DNA of 45,976 nucleotides from an uncultured Lachnospiraceae bacterium (GTDB lineage: Bacteria > Bacillota > Clostridia > Lachnospirales > Lachnospiraceae), in assembly GCA_948688495.1 (NCBI GenBank), contig CAPQSW010000023.1:292-46267 (forward strand), given 5' to 3'. The notes under the pieces are model-generated. The model was given only the letters and a program-made list of their open reading frames with translations. It did no database searches and was not told the origin of the DNA. The position numbers and the translations under genes are program-made. Of the stretch, positions 17,754-26,103 are shown piece by piece. How positions within the stretch are numbered: position 1 is the stretch's first letter; each line of letters starts with the position of its first letter.

Positions 17754-19014
17754 TCGAACTGCTGTAGGCAATACGGACAATCACCCTAAGTCCCGCTAGA
17801 CCATTTACAACGTCAATCCTTCCCTTCATTTTTCTCATGCAGTAATCGGCAATATACAGCCCCAGCCCTGCCCCTTCGATATTCTTTGTATTGCTGCCGC
17901 GCCGGAATTTTTCTTTCAGGAACAAAAGCTCCGCTTCGTCGACGCCGCCGCCATAATCCTCCACCAAAATTACCAGACAACACTCCTCAGCGCTTATATC
18001 TACCTGTATTTCGGTATCGGCATATTTATAGGAGTTTGCAAAGATATTGTCAAATACCTGCTGCAGACGGAGCCGGTCTGCCGACAGCATACATGCGGGA
18101 ACCGGAGGTATCTTAGCGCGGTGCAGGTAATCAGCAGCTTCAAGCATTGCTTTCAGTTCCGCGCTTTGAAACTCCGCTGGAGTTACCGAGAGCTCTTGTA
18201 ATTCTTCCAGCGCGGCGGAAAACAAATTTGTTACCAACGTATTGATCTGGTCTGCCTTTCCGATAATCTGTTCGTAGTTCTCCGTGTTCCTCTCATCTGC
18301 TGACAACGCAGCGCCCACCTCGGCGGCCGCTTTGATGCTTGCCACTGGCGTCTTAATATCATGCGACAGCTTTGCCACCAGCTCCTTTTTCTCCTCGTTT
18401 GCCCTCGCCTCGGCAATCCTTGCCTTTTTTAATTCCGAGCGCATCAAATCGAAACTCTCGGTAAACGCCCCGAACAGGTTCTTTTTGTCCATTTCCAGCG
18501 GAATATCCAGGTTGCCGCCTGCAACACGCCTGGCAAAATCCTTCATCTTATCAAACGGTCGTAGGATGACGCGCCGCAGATAGAAAAAATATCCTATGCA
18601 GATACAACACTGTAAGAGCATTGCTGCCAGGATCACAGAGATGGCAGCCCTCCTCTGGGCTTGAACATCCTGTGCATTGTTATTGTATAAGAGGAGTTTT
18701 CCCACAACCTCGCCGCCAGCTTCAATATCAAGAATTGTATCTTTATGGCTGATTGCCGCGTTCATGCTTTCGCTTAATCCCGATCTTGTTCGGTACAAAA
18801 CCGCTCCGTCAAGGTCAATCACAACATATTCCAGCGACGTTTGGCTGCTGTGTTTGTCTAGGAAATTCCAATCATTCCGCACGGTTTTCACTACCTCATT
18901 GACCGCCACAGTATCCTGTAATGCCTCATCCTTGGGAATGGTAAACAATATAAGAACCACAAATTCGATCAGGAAAATCAGAAAAAGAACACCAAATATG
19001 ACACGGTTTTTCAT
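17749..19014 (-). CDS. Sensor histidine kinase
   Basis: A 421-residue membrane sensor. TM1 about 6-27, an extracytoplasmic domain of about 95 residues, TM2 about 123-145, a HAMP linker (about 147-200), then HisKA with phospho-acceptor His218 in LSHDIKTP. The ATPase domain has Asn327 (N box, NIFANSYKYA), EDYGGGVD at 352-359 (G1) and GAGLGLYIAD at 381-390 (G2). All catalytic residues are present. It overlaps the response regulator by four bases (ATGA), so the two are co-translated. Its extracellular domain is larger than that of BceS-type kinases, so it may sense a ligand directly. Confidence 0.95.
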   Translation of the reverse strand: MKNRVIFGVLFLIFLIEFVVLILFTIPKDEALQDTVAVNEVVKTVRNDWNFLDKHSSQTSLEYVVIDLDGAVLYRTRSGLSESMNAAISHKDTILDIEAGGEVVGKLLLYNNNAQDVQAQRRAAISVILAAMLLQCCICIGYFFYLRRVILRPFDKMKDFARRVAGGNLDIPLEMDKKNLFGAFTESFDLMRSELKKARIAEARANEEKKELVAKLSHDIKTPVASIKAAAEVGAALSADERNTENYEQIIGKADQINTLVTNLFSAALEELQELSVTPAEFQSAELKAMLEAADYLHRAKIPPVPACMLSADRLRLQQVFDNIFANSYKYADTEIQVDISAEECCLVILVEDYGGGVDEAELLFLKEKFRRGSNTKNIEGAGLGLYIADYCMRKMKGRIDVVNGLAGLRVIVRIAYSSSI

Positions 19015-19691
19015 GGATTCCTCCCTATAAATCGGTAACCGTCACCCCAAACGGTAACCACATATTCCGGGCTGCCAGGTTCCCGCTCGATCACCTCACG
19101 TATTTTGCGGATATGAACATTCAAGGTTCCATCACCTGTAAACTTATCTTCCCATACTTTTTCAAAAAGTTCCTGCTTGGAAACCACCCGCCCCGCATTT
19201 TGTACCAGATAAGCTAACAGTTTAAACTCCAATGAGGTCAGTTTCACAGGCGTCCCTTCAACAAGAACCTGCCTAGCGTGAAAATCCACATGCAAACGTC
19301 CATCCTTATATTCCGCCCGTTCCCCGCCTCCATACCGTTTCAAAACCGCTTTGACTTTTGCCAAAAGAACGCCGAGGGAATACGGCTTTTGAATATAGTC
19401 GTCACCGCCAATGCTTAACGCGATAATCTTATCATCATCGCTTGTGCGTGCAGAAATAAAAAGAATCGGGATTTCCGTGCGCTCCCTAAGCTCTTTGCAC
19501 AGCGCAAAGCCGCTGCCGTCTAAAAGATTTATATCTAACAAAAGCAGTCTCGCCTTATTTTCTTTAAAAAAATCCCTGCAATCCGAAACGCTGTATGCAA
19601 GCGCCGTCTTTACGCCAAACAGATTAAAATATTCGGCTGTGCTGTCTGCAAGCAGTTTTTCATCATCTATAATCAGGCAATCATACGTCAT
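19011..19691 (-). CDS. OmpR/PhoB-family response regulator
   Basis: A 226-residue regulator. The receiver domain has the acidic pair in LIIDDE, phospho-acceptor Asp53 in LLLLDINLLDGSG, the conserved Thr/Ser region FISARTSDDD and Lys in IQKPYS. The winged-helix DNA-binding domain (about 130-225) includes LTSLEFKLLAYLVQNAGRVVSKQEL and VHIRKIREVIE. The ATG at 19700 abuts the AAAGG sequence; the ATG at 19691 has proper spacing and is chosen. First gene of the inserted RR-HK-ABC block. Likely targets are the TTTAAGGA repeats before the ABC ATPase. Confidence 0.95.
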   Translation of the reverse strand: MTYDCLIIDDEKLLADSTAEYFNLFGVKTALAYSVSDCRDFFKENKARLLLLDINLLDGSGFALCKELRERTEIPILFISARTSDDDKIIALSIGGDDYIQKPYSLGVLLAKVKAVLKRYGGGERAEYKDGRLHVDFHARQVLVEGTPVKLTSLEFKLLAYLVQNAGRVVSKQELFEKVWEDKFTGDGTLNVHIRKIREVIEREPGSPEYVVTVWGDGYRFIGRNP

Positions 19692-19725
19692 ATAAGTCAT
19701 CCTTTCGTTTTATTCCTATAGAATG

Positions 19726-19768
19726 AAAAAACTGCCGTAAAACTGAATAAGCTTCAATTCTACGGCAG
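19726..19768 (-). terminator. Terminator after khpA
   Basis: A 16-bp stem (arms 19753-19768 and 19732-19747, two G-U pairs, TAAGC-type loop) is followed on the minus strand by TTTTTT. It ends the ylxM-ffh-rpsP-khpA transcript 17 bp after the khpA stop and separates it from the two-component/ABC block. Confidence 0.88.
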
Positions 19769-19784
19769 CCTCTTATGCTGTCTG

Positions 19785-20015
19785 TTACTGAATAATATCA
19801 ACAATAACTTTCTTGTCACTCTTGGCTGCTGCTGCTTTCACAACCGCACGAATGGCCTTTGCAATCCGCCCCTGTTTTCCGATTACTTTCCCCATATCTG
19901 CCTGGGCAACGCGTAATTCCAAAACAATGGACTTATCATTCTCAGTCTCTGTAACTGCAACATCTTCCGGATAATCCACAAGTGCTTTCGCAATTACTTC
20001 TACTAATTCTTTCAT
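19785..20015 (-). CDS. khpA: KH-domain RNA-binding protein KhpA (YlqC)
   Basis: A 76-residue single KH-domain protein. The GxxG loop is in VIGKQGRIAKAIRAVV (about 45-60). KhpA pairs with KhpB and binds RNA affecting cell elongation and division in Firmicutes. It sits 18 bp after rpsP, the conserved position. Normally rimM and trmD follow; here a terminator and a foreign module intervene. Confidence 0.93.
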   Translation of the reverse strand: MKELVEVIAKALVDYPEDVAVTETENDKSIVLELRVAQADMGKVIGKQGRIAKAIRAVVKAAAAKSDKKVIVDIIQ

Positions 20016-20033
20016 TACGTCACCTCACGAAGA

Positions 20034-20276
20034 TTATTTCTCGATACCGGCTGCTTTGAAAATCTTTCCTACTGTCTCGGTAGGCTGAGCGCCATTTGCT
20101 AACCACTTCTTTGCTAATTCTTCATTTACATGAAATTCACTCGGGTCCTTTGTAGGATCATAAGTTCCAATTTCTTCGATGAATCTTCCATCTCTTGGAG
20201 ATCTGGAATCAGCGACAATGATTCTATAGAAAGGAGCTTTCTTCTGTCCCATTCTCTTTAATCTGATCTTTACCAT
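20034..20276 (-). CDS. rpsP: 30S ribosomal protein S16
   Basis: An 80-residue S16 with the family start MVKIRLKRMGQKKAPFYRI followed by VADSRSPRDGRFIEEIGTYDP. Length and sequence are typical. GGAGGTGAGAAGTT precedes the ATG. It lies 117 bp downstream of ffh, a gap that holds no other gene, in the standard ffh-rpsP-khpA order. Confidence 0.98.
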   Translation of the reverse strand: MVKIRLKRMGQKKAPFYRIIVADSRSPRDGRFIEEIGTYDPTKDPSEFHVNEELAKKWLANGAQPTETVGKIFKAAGIEK

Positions 20277-20393
20277 AACTTCTCACCTCCTGATTATGAA
20301 TATTATCTATATTACTTACATCAACACCTTCTCAGGCATCAAAGTAACCCATATTATGTGGTACATCAAAGCGTACCCGGCAAAAGCGCCTGC

Positions 20394-21749
20394 TTACAAT
20401 CCAAACGGAAGCTTGAAACCTCCGCGCCGTTTGCCTTTGCCTCCCATCATGCCGGACATCTGTTTCATCATCTTGCGCGACTGCTCAAACTGCTTCACCA
20501 GACGATTGACCTCACTGATGTCAACGCCTGCGCCCGCTGCAATCCTGCGTTTCCGGCTGGGGTTCAATATGGAGGGGTTTGCCCGCTCCTTAGGGGTCAT
20601 GGAATAAATAATCCCTTCAATTCTTGCCATCTTCTTCTCGTCCACGGCATTCTCAATCTCTGCAATCTGGGAACTGCCAATTCCCGGCATCATCTGAAGC
20701 ATGCTGGAGATCCCTCCCATCTTCTTCATCTGATTCATGGATTCAAGATAATCGTCAAAGCCGAACTCGGCCTTCTTCATCTTCTGCTCTAGCTCTCTTG
20801 CCTTCTCCTCGTCAATGTTCTCCTGCGCCTTCTCAATCAATGTCAGCACATCACCCATACCGAGAATACGGTTTGCCATACGGTCAGGATAGAACTGTTC
20901 CAGATCAGACAGCTTCTCACCCATACCTACATACAAAATCGGCTTACCAGTGACTGCGCGGATAGACAATGCCGCTCCGCCTCTGGTATCTCCATCCAGC
21001 TTAGTTAGGATCACGCCGTCAATGCCAATCTTTTCCTCAAACATGGTTGCCACGTTCACGGCATCCTGTCCGGTCATGGCGTCTACCACCAGAATGGTCT
21101 GGGTCACCTCGATCTGTTCCTTGATTTCCTCAAGCTCCTGCATCATTTCTTCATCAATATGCAGACGCCCTGCAGTATCTAAGATTACTACATTCTGCCC
21201 CTTTGCCCTTGCATGTTCTAAGGCCGCCTTCGCGATATTGACAGGCTTATGATTGTCTCCCATGGAAAATACTTCCACGTTCTGCTTTTCTCCATTAATC
21301 TGTAACTGCTGGATTGCCGCTGGACGATAGACATCGCACGCCACAAGCAACGGCTTCCTTCCCTTCTGCTTGAGCTTACCGGCAATCTTTGCCGTTGTAG
21401 TGGTCTTACCTGCTCCCTGCAGCCCGGCCATCATGATAACGGTAATGTCAGAACCTGGCTTTAAAGAAATCTCCGTCGTCTCGGAACCCATCAGGGAAAC
21501 CAGTTCTTCATTTACAATCTTAACCACCATCTGCCCGGGATTAAGACCGTTCATCACGTCCTGTCCTACGGCGCGCTCCTGCACAGATTTCACAAACTGC
21601 CGGACCACCTTAAAATTAACGTCCGCCTCGAGCAAAGCCAGCTTGACTTCCTTCAAGGCCGCCTTGACGTCCGCTTCCGTAAGAAGCCCTTTGCTGCGCA
21701 GTGATTTGAATACATTCTGCAATTTTTCGGATAAGCTGTCAAATGCCAT
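20394..21749 (-). CDS. ffh: Signal recognition particle GTPase Ffh (SRP54)
   Basis: A 451-residue protein that binds signal sequences and 4.5S/6S RNA and delivers ribosomes to FtsY. N domain about 1-85. In the G domain: GLQGAGKTTTTAKIAG (P-loop, about 105-120), DTAGRLHIDEEMM (G3), TKLDGDTRGG (G4/I-box), and GMGEKLSDLEQF. The C-terminal M domain is rich in Met (MNQMKKMGGISSMLQMMPG) and carries the RNA-binding SRKRRIAAGAG segment. Length is normal. It starts one base after the ylxM stop. Confidence 0.98.
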   Translation of the reverse strand: MAFDSLSEKLQNVFKSLRSKGLLTEADVKAALKEVKLALLEADVNFKVVRQFVKSVQERAVGQDVMNGLNPGQMVVKIVNEELVSLMGSETTEISLKPGSDITVIMMAGLQGAGKTTTTAKIAGKLKQKGRKPLLVACDVYRPAAIQQLQINGEKQNVEVFSMGDNHKPVNIAKAALEHARAKGQNVVILDTAGRLHIDEEMMQELEEIKEQIEVTQTILVVDAMTGQDAVNVATMFEEKIGIDGVILTKLDGDTRGGAALSIRAVTGKPILYVGMGEKLSDLEQFYPDRMANRILGMGDVLTLIEKAQENIDEEKARELEQKMKKAEFGFDDYLESMNQMKKMGGISSMLQMMPGIGSSQIAEIENAVDEKKMARIEGIIYSMTPKERANPSILNPSRKRRIAAGAGVDISEVNRLVKQFEQSRKMMKQMSGMMGGKGKRRGGFKLPFGL

Positions 21750-21750
21750 A

Positions 21751-22095
21751 CTATAACTCCTCTAATAATTCATCGGAAATGGCCTTGATCTCAGCCATTA
21801 CCTCTGCTCCATTCTTATCCTGATACTCTGTGGTAAACGCGCGTATCTTTAGAATCTGTTCTTTCATCCTAAGGAAACGTTCCAGTAAATGCAGTTTTTT
21901 CTCATATCCCTCCAGCATTTTGTCACACCGCCTTACGAGGTCATGAACGCCCTGGCGGCTGATTCCCTCCTCCTGGGCTATCTCACTCAGAGAAAAATCA
22001 TTCAATACAAAATCTCCATATATCTTTCGCTGATGTTCATTCAGCAAATCTCCATAGAAATCGTAGAGATATGTCTGCATTAGTTTCTTTTCCAT
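21751..22095 (-). CDS. ylxM: YlxM/p13-family helix-turn-helix protein
   Basis: A 114-residue protein with a sigma-region-4-like helix-turn-helix (FSLSEIAQEEGISRQGVHDLVRR, about 35-60), always linked to ffh in Firmicutes and thought to modulate SRP. A GTG nine bases upstream is possible; the ATG at 22095 is preferred because AGGTGG is 5 bp ahead. First gene of the ffh operon, driven by the strong promoter at 22112-22140. Confidence 0.93.
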   Translation of the reverse strand: MEKKLMQTYLYDFYGDLLNEHQRKIYGDFVLNDFSLSEIAQEEGISRQGVHDLVRRCDKMLEGYEKKLHLLERFLRMKEQILKIRAFTTEYQDKNGAEVMAEIKAISDELLEEL

Positions 22096-22111
22096 TCTTA
22101 CCACCTATGGT

Positions 22112-22140
22112 ATCATACTACAAAAGGACAACGGTGTCAA
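22112..22140 (-). promoter_or_regulatory. Strong sigma-A promoter of ylxM-ffh-rpsP-khpA
   Basis: Consensus -35 TTGACA (22135-22140), 17-bp spacer, -10 TATGAT (22112-22117). The -35 lies in the downstream arm of the thi operon terminator hairpin, so promoter and terminator share sequence. Confidence 0.85.
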
Positions 22141-22165
22141 GGATTTTTTCTTGACGCTGCTGTCC
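22126..22165 (-). terminator. Terminator of the thi operon, overlapping the ylxM promoter
   Basis: GGACA...GTCAAG pairs with CTTGAC...TGTCC (22126-22165, interrupted by two small mismatched stretches, loop AAAAAAT), followed by TTTTG on the minus strand. It lies just after the thiE stop at 22184. Confidence 0.68.
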
Positions 22166-22183
22166 TACATAAAATTGCGTATT

Positions 22184-22837
22184 TTATCTTCTTCTAATAA
22201 CGCCGTGGGCTGCCAGACATATTTCCTTCGCTTTCAGCTCTGCCGCCGCCTGCTTTGGGTCATCCGCCTTCATAATGGCGGAAACCACGCAGATTCCAGC
22301 AATGGGAATACCATTTAGTATATCCATATTGTCTTTATTCAGACCGCCAATGGCATTCACAGGCAGCGGTACCGCATTACAAATATCCCGAATTGTTTCC
22401 GTAGGGGTAAGGACTGTCTTAACCTTAGTTGTGGTCGGATAAACAGCGCCTGCCCCGAGATAATCTGCTCCCTGTTCATAAGCTTCAAGCGCCTGCAAAA
22501 CGGTTTTGGTGGTAGCCCCTATGATTTTATCTTCACCCAGCAGATTTCTTGCGATTGATACTGGCATATCATCCTGTCCTACATGAACCCCCTCTGCATC
22601 AATGGCAAGCGCCACATCCACATGATCGTCAATAATAAGCGGAACATTATACTTCCTTGCGATAGCGTGCACCTTTTTTGCAATGTCGATATATTCACGG
22701 ATGGTTTTGTTTTTTTCACGGAGCTGCAAAAGTGTTACCCCGCCCTTTAATGCTTCCTCCACACGATAGAGAAATTCTTCCTCGGTAAATCCCGAGGATT
22801 CGGTGATAAAATATAAACTTGTATCCAAATTTTTCAT
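22184..22837 (-). CDS. thiE: Thiamine-phosphate synthase
   Basis: A 217-residue TIM-barrel enzyme that joins HMP pyrophosphate to thiazole phosphate. Visible motifs: VTLLQLREKN (pyrimidine site), PLIIDDHVDVALAIDAEGVHVGQDD, GATTKT, DYLGAGAVYPTTTK and NAIGGL near the phosphate site. The start at 22837 follows GAGGGAACGAAA; an upstream in-frame start is less likely. Last gene of thiSFGHE. No thiC, thiD or thiM lies in the window, so the pyrimidine branch is encoded elsewhere or salvaged. Confidence 0.96.
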   Translation of the reverse strand: MKNLDTSLYFITESSGFTEEEFLYRVEEALKGGVTLLQLREKNKTIREYIDIAKKVHAIARKYNVPLIIDDHVDVALAIDAEGVHVGQDDMPVSIARNLLGEDKIIGATTKTVLQALEAYEQGADYLGAGAVYPTTTKVKTVLTPTETIRDICNAVPLPVNAIGGLNKDNMDILNGIPIAGICVVSAIMKADDPKQAAAELKAKEICLAAHGVIRRR

Positions 22838-22847
22838 TTTCGTTCCC

Positions 22848-24101
22848 TCACACATACAGATAATCATTCAAAACAGGCTGCAGCCCTTCCTTGGCAATAT
22901 CCCGATACATCTTATCAAGACTACGGTTATCGTTGATCTCAAACTGCTCGTCCCCCATCACCTCATCCGGTTTCGTCCCATTATATTTGCTGTCATGGTC
23001 GCCGATACCAGTGGAAACACCTGCGGAAACTTTGGTTGCGGCAATCTTTACAATGCCATTTCTAAATCCGGCGCTCTCACGGGTGGACACGGTAATACCA
23101 ACATACGGCAGGAAAATTCGGTAAGCACAGAGCACCTGGCAGAGCTGTTTTTCGTGGACATCCAAAGGATTGATTTTATTGTTATTAATTATGGGACGAA
23201 GCCGCGGACAGGAAAGGGACATTTCCGCATGGGGATATTTCCTCTGCAGATAAAAGACATGCAGAGCGCTTGCAAGAGCATCCTTTCTGAAATCCGAAAG
23301 TCCAAGCAGCGCCGAGAACGCCACACCGCGCATACCGCCGCGCATAGCACGTTCCTGCGCATCAAAGCGGTAAGGCCATACACGTTTGTGTCCGCACAGA
23401 TGAAGCTGTTCATATCTATCCGTATCATAAGTTTCCTGAAAAACCGTTACATAGTCGGCGCCGCATTCATGGAGATACCGGTATTCATCCGTATTAACAG
23501 GATAGATTTCAAGCCCTGTCATACGGAAATACTTCCGTGCCAGCTTACAGGCTTCTCCGATATATGCTACACTGCTCTTTCCACGGCTCTCACCCGTCAG
23601 GATCAGAATTTCCTCCATACCGCTGTCAGCGATGACCTTCATCTCTTTTTCGATCTGCTCCATTGTGAGTTTCAATCGGCTGATATGGTTATAGCAGTTA
23701 AACCCACAGTAAACACAATAATTTTCACAGTAATTGGCAATATAAAGCGGCGTAAAAAGGTAAACCGTGTTACCAAAGTGCTTGCTTGTTTCAAGCCGCG
23801 CCCTCCTTGCCATCTGTTCGAGAAATGGCTCTGCTGCCGGGGATAAAAGCGCCTTAAAATCATCTATGGAACAGGTATCGTGTTCAAGCGCCGCCTTTAC
23901 ATCGGCAGCTGTATATTGGGAATAGTCATAAGATTTCATATGTGCCATAACATTCTCACAGACATCCGATTTTATAACTTCCATTCCCGGCATGTATTCC
24001 ATATGATTTTTACGAAATGACATATCATTTTCAAGCCGGTGCTTTTTTTCAAGCGCTTTGGGTGATAAATGTTTTGATTCTACAAAAAATTGATTTTCCA
24101 T
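22848..24101 (-). CDS. thiH: 2-iminoacetate synthase (radical SAM, tyrosine lyase)
   Basis: A 417-residue radical SAM enzyme that cleaves tyrosine to p-cresol and dehydroglycine for thiazole synthesis under anaerobic conditions. The [4Fe-4S] motif is NYCENYCVYCGFN (CxxxCxxC, near residue 120-130). LTGESRGKSS, the ETYDTDRYEQLH stretch and the C-terminal BATS region are also recognisable. Use of ThiH rather than the oxygen-dependent ThiO supports an anaerobe. It starts 12 bp after thiG and precedes thiE by 10 bp. Confidence 0.96.
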   Translation of the reverse strand: MENQFFVESKHLSPKALEKKHRLENDMSFRKNHMEYMPGMEVIKSDVCENVMAHMKSYDYSQYTAADVKAALEHDTCSIDDFKALLSPAAEPFLEQMARRARLETSKHFGNTVYLFTPLYIANYCENYCVYCGFNCYNHISRLKLTMEQIEKEMKVIADSGMEEILILTGESRGKSSVAYIGEACKLARKYFRMTGLEIYPVNTDEYRYLHECGADYVTVFQETYDTDRYEQLHLCGHKRVWPYRFDAQERAMRGGMRGVAFSALLGLSDFRKDALASALHVFYLQRKYPHAEMSLSCPRLRPIINNNKINPLDVHEKQLCQVLCAYRIFLPYVGITVSTRESAGFRNGIVKIAATKVSAGVSTGIGDHDSKYNGTKPDEVMGDEQFEINDNRSLDKMYRDIAKEGLQPVLNDYLYV

Positions 24102-24113
24102 ACCTCTGCTCCT

Positions 24114-24884
24114 TTAATCATGCAAAAATCCGGTCAGCGGGTCGGAAGCGGATGCCCCGCGCGTCAGCACCCTGCCAAGCCCGGAGAGATATGCTTTCCT
24201 TCCCGCTTCAATGGCGCTCTTAAAAGCAGAAGCCATCATCGGCAGATCGCCGGCAGTTGCAAGAGCGGTATTTGCCATAATAGCCGCGGCTCCCATTTCC
24301 ATTGCTTCACATGCCTCAGAAGGCCTTCCAATTCCTGCATCTACGATAATGGGAAGGTCAATCTCATCAATGAGAATTTGAATAAATTCTTTGGTCGCAA
24401 GACCTTTGTTGGAACCAATTGGCGAAGCAAGAGGCATGACAGAGGCTGCGCCTGCATTTACAAGATCACGAGCAGCATTGAGATCGGGATACATATAAGG
24501 CATAACCACAAAGCCCTCTCCTGCAAGGATTTCCGTTGCCTTGACCGTTTCCTGATTATCCGGGAGCAGATATTTGGAATCTCTCATAATCTCGATTTTT
24601 ACAAAATTCCCACATCCCAGCTCCCTTGCAAGACGGGCAATGCGTACGGCTTCCTCGGCATTCCTTGCACCGCTTGTATTAGGAAGCAGCGTAACCCCTT
24701 CGGGAATATAGTCAAGAATGCTTTCCTGTTCTTTCGTGTTTGCACGGCGGACGGCAAGGGTAATAATTTCAGCCCCTGCATCCTGAACAGCCGCCTCAAT
24801 GAGCTTCATGGAATATTTGCCCGATCCCAAAATAAAACGGGAATCAAATTCGCGTTCGCCAATGGTAAGCTTATCATTATTCAT
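24114..24884 (-). CDS. thiG: Thiazole synthase
   Basis: A 256-residue TIM-barrel enzyme that forms the thiazole phosphate from deoxyxylulose 5-phosphate, dehydroglycine and ThiS thiocarboxylate. Seen: FILGSGKY, EIITLAVRR with the Schiff-base region, LLPNTSGARNAEEAV, NFVKIEI (catalytic Lys in VKIE), and VDAGIGRPSEACEAMEMGA with the phosphate site. Length is typical. In the thiSFGHE operon between thiF and thiH. Confidence 0.97.
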   Translation of the reverse strand: MNNDKLTIGEREFDSRFILGSGKYSMKLIEAAVQDAGAEIITLAVRRANTKEQESILDYIPEGVTLLPNTSGARNAEEAVRIARLARELGCGNFVKIEIMRDSKYLLPDNQETVKATEILAGEGFVVMPYMYPDLNAARDLVNAGAASVMPLASPIGSNKGLATKEFIQILIDEIDLPIIVDAGIGRPSEACEAMEMGAAAIMANTALATAGDLPMMASAFKSAIEAGRKAYLSGLGRVLTRGASASDPLTGFLHD

Positions 24885-24901
24885 TTTGTTATCCTTCTTT
24901 C

Positions 24902-25537
24902 TTATACTTCAAATTGTTTTGCCAAAATTCTGAGTACGGTATGCGCCTGGTGTGCGGCACAGAGCATCACGCGGGATGCAATAAGACCGACGCCGTCTGT
25001 TACATCACTGACCTCATCCCCGCACAAATAAAATCTGTCTGTTATTTTTCGGGTCCTGATGGTGTTGGCGCTGCCCAGCCCGGCCATACCGGATGCGGCA
25101 ATAAGGTACTTGTCAGGCATTGCCTCAAGGACAATGTTCGTCAGCATTGCCTTGGCCTTTGCATCGTCAAAAGCTTCGCAGATAATATCTGCACCTTTCA
25201 GAAGATCCAGCGCATTATCCTCTGTGATACGAACGGTATGGAGTTCCAGCGATATATACGGTGCCATTTCTCTGAGATTTCCAGCAAGCGCTTCGGTTTT
25301 GAGATCTCCTATCTGATCCGCCTGATACTGCTGGCGGTTGAGATTGGTGATATCCACACGATCAAAATCAATAAGGATTAACTTACCGACTCCTGCGCGG
25401 GCAAGTGCAGCAGCGATGTTAGAGCCAAGTCCGCCAAGTCCGCAAACGGCGACAGCTGCAGACGAAAACGCTCTTTGCAGGCCGGCTCCGCAGCGTTCTT
25501 CCAGCGCCCTATACCATTCTTCCTGGGAGGGTATCAT
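24902..25537 (-). CDS. thiF: ThiS adenylyltransferase ThiF
   Basis: A 212-residue E1-like enzyme that activates the ThiS C-terminus. The nucleotide-binding GLGGLGSNIA loop, DFDRVDITNLNRQ (Asp/Arg/Asn/Gln signature) and DIICEAFDDAKAKAM are present. A TTG 18 bases upstream overlaps thiS; the ATG at 25537, one base after the thiS stop and behind GGAGGTGG, is the better start. It is a short ThiF of the clostridial kind, lacking C-terminal rhodanese extensions. Confidence 0.95.
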   Translation of the reverse strand: MIPSQEEWYRALEERCGAGLQRAFSSAAVAVCGLGGLGSNIAAALARAGVGKLILIDFDRVDITNLNRQQYQADQIGDLKTEALAGNLREMAPYISLELHTVRITEDNALDLLKGADIICEAFDDAKAKAMLTNIVLEAMPDKYLIAASGMAGLGSANTIRTRKITDRFYLCGDEVSDVTDGVGLIASRVMLCAAHQAHTVLRILAKQFEV

Positions 25538-25538
25538 C

Positions 25539-25733
25539 TTAACCACCTCCGACAAAACTTACTACTTCAATGCTGTCACCGTCCTTCAATACAGTTTCTG
25601 CATACTGCGCCTTCGGCACAATGTCACCATTTCGCTCGGTGGCAATGCGCTCCATATCATAGTTTGTGGCCGCAAGATATTCCGAAAGGGTCTTTCCTGC
25701 AATATCAAGCGGTTCTCCGTTTACTTTTACCAT
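25539..25733 (-). CDS. thiS: Sulfur carrier protein ThiS
   Basis: A 64-residue ubiquitin-like carrier, ending SFVGGG. The terminal Gly-Gly is thiocarboxylated and gives sulfur to ThiG. The ATG at 25733 follows AAGGTGAGAAG. A longer frame from 25799 lacks a ribosome binding site. First gene of the operon, behind the TPP riboswitch and its attenuator. A near-perfect inverted repeat (25779-25791 with 25816-25829) lies in the leader between attenuator and ThiS; it has no T tract and its role is unclear. Confidence 0.93.
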   Translation of the reverse strand: MVKVNGEPLDIAGKTLSEYLAATNYDMERIATERNGDIVPKAQYAETVLKDGDSIEVVSFVGGG

Positions 25734-25831
25734 CTTCTCACCTTCGAATTGCACGAGTGTGCATAATTGTTTTTTTATCTTACAGGAAGACACTTTCACG
25801 CTTTAGCGCGACAACGTCTTTCCTATAAGAT

Positions 25832-25863
25832 AAAAAAGGAGGCTACCATTTGGGTAACCTCCT
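25832..25863 (-). terminator. Riboswitch-controlled terminator before thiS
   Basis: On the minus strand AGGAGGTTACCC pairs with GGTAGCCTCCT around AAAT, followed by TTTTTT. It lies 25 bp after the TPP aptamer, so it is the likely expression platform: TPP binding would favour termination. Confidence 0.88.
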
Positions 25864-25888
25864 ATCATTCTTCGTTATTCCTAATATC

Positions 25889-25973
25889 CTTGTATCAGGC
25901 ATCCCTACGTTGGCATTATCCAAATCAGGTTCTCGGTCGAGGGTCACACCCTCCTCTCAGCCTGTAATACAAG
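25889..25973 (-). ncRNA. TPP riboswitch (THI element)
   Basis: The minus strand shows the conserved TPP aptamer: P1 closed by CTTGTAT (25967-25973) and ATACAAG (25889-25895), the pyrimidine-sensing GGCTGAGAGGAGGG arm, a CCCTCGACC segment, and the pyrophosphate-sensing ACCTGATTTGGATAATGCC...GTAGGGA arm. A promoter precedes it and a terminator follows. It controls thiSFGHE. Confidence 0.96.
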
Positions 25974-25998
25974 CTCCCGTCTGTTAAGTTGTAAACGT

Positions 25999-26027
25999 AT
26001 TATACTATAAGAAATGAAAATCTGCAA
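25999..26027 (-). promoter_or_regulatory. Sigma-A promoter of the thi operon
   Basis: -35 TTGCAG (26022-26027), 17-bp spacer, consensus -10 TATAAT (25999-26004). The start would lie about 15-20 bases before the riboswitch P1 stem. Confidence 0.8.
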
Positions 26028-26103
26028 GTGATTTCAGAATATTCACGGAAAGCCCGGTAGCAGTCCAGCCTCAAAATAAATCCCGGACATGTTGCAACTA
26101 AAT

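Noticed and set aside
22803..23846. 347-codon plus-strand open frame
   Set aside because: Antisense shadow of thiH, whose radical SAM motifs are unambiguous.
25779..25829. Second attenuator terminator before thiS
   Set aside because: The inverted repeat is real but is not followed by a T tract on the minus strand; noted only as a leader hairpin.
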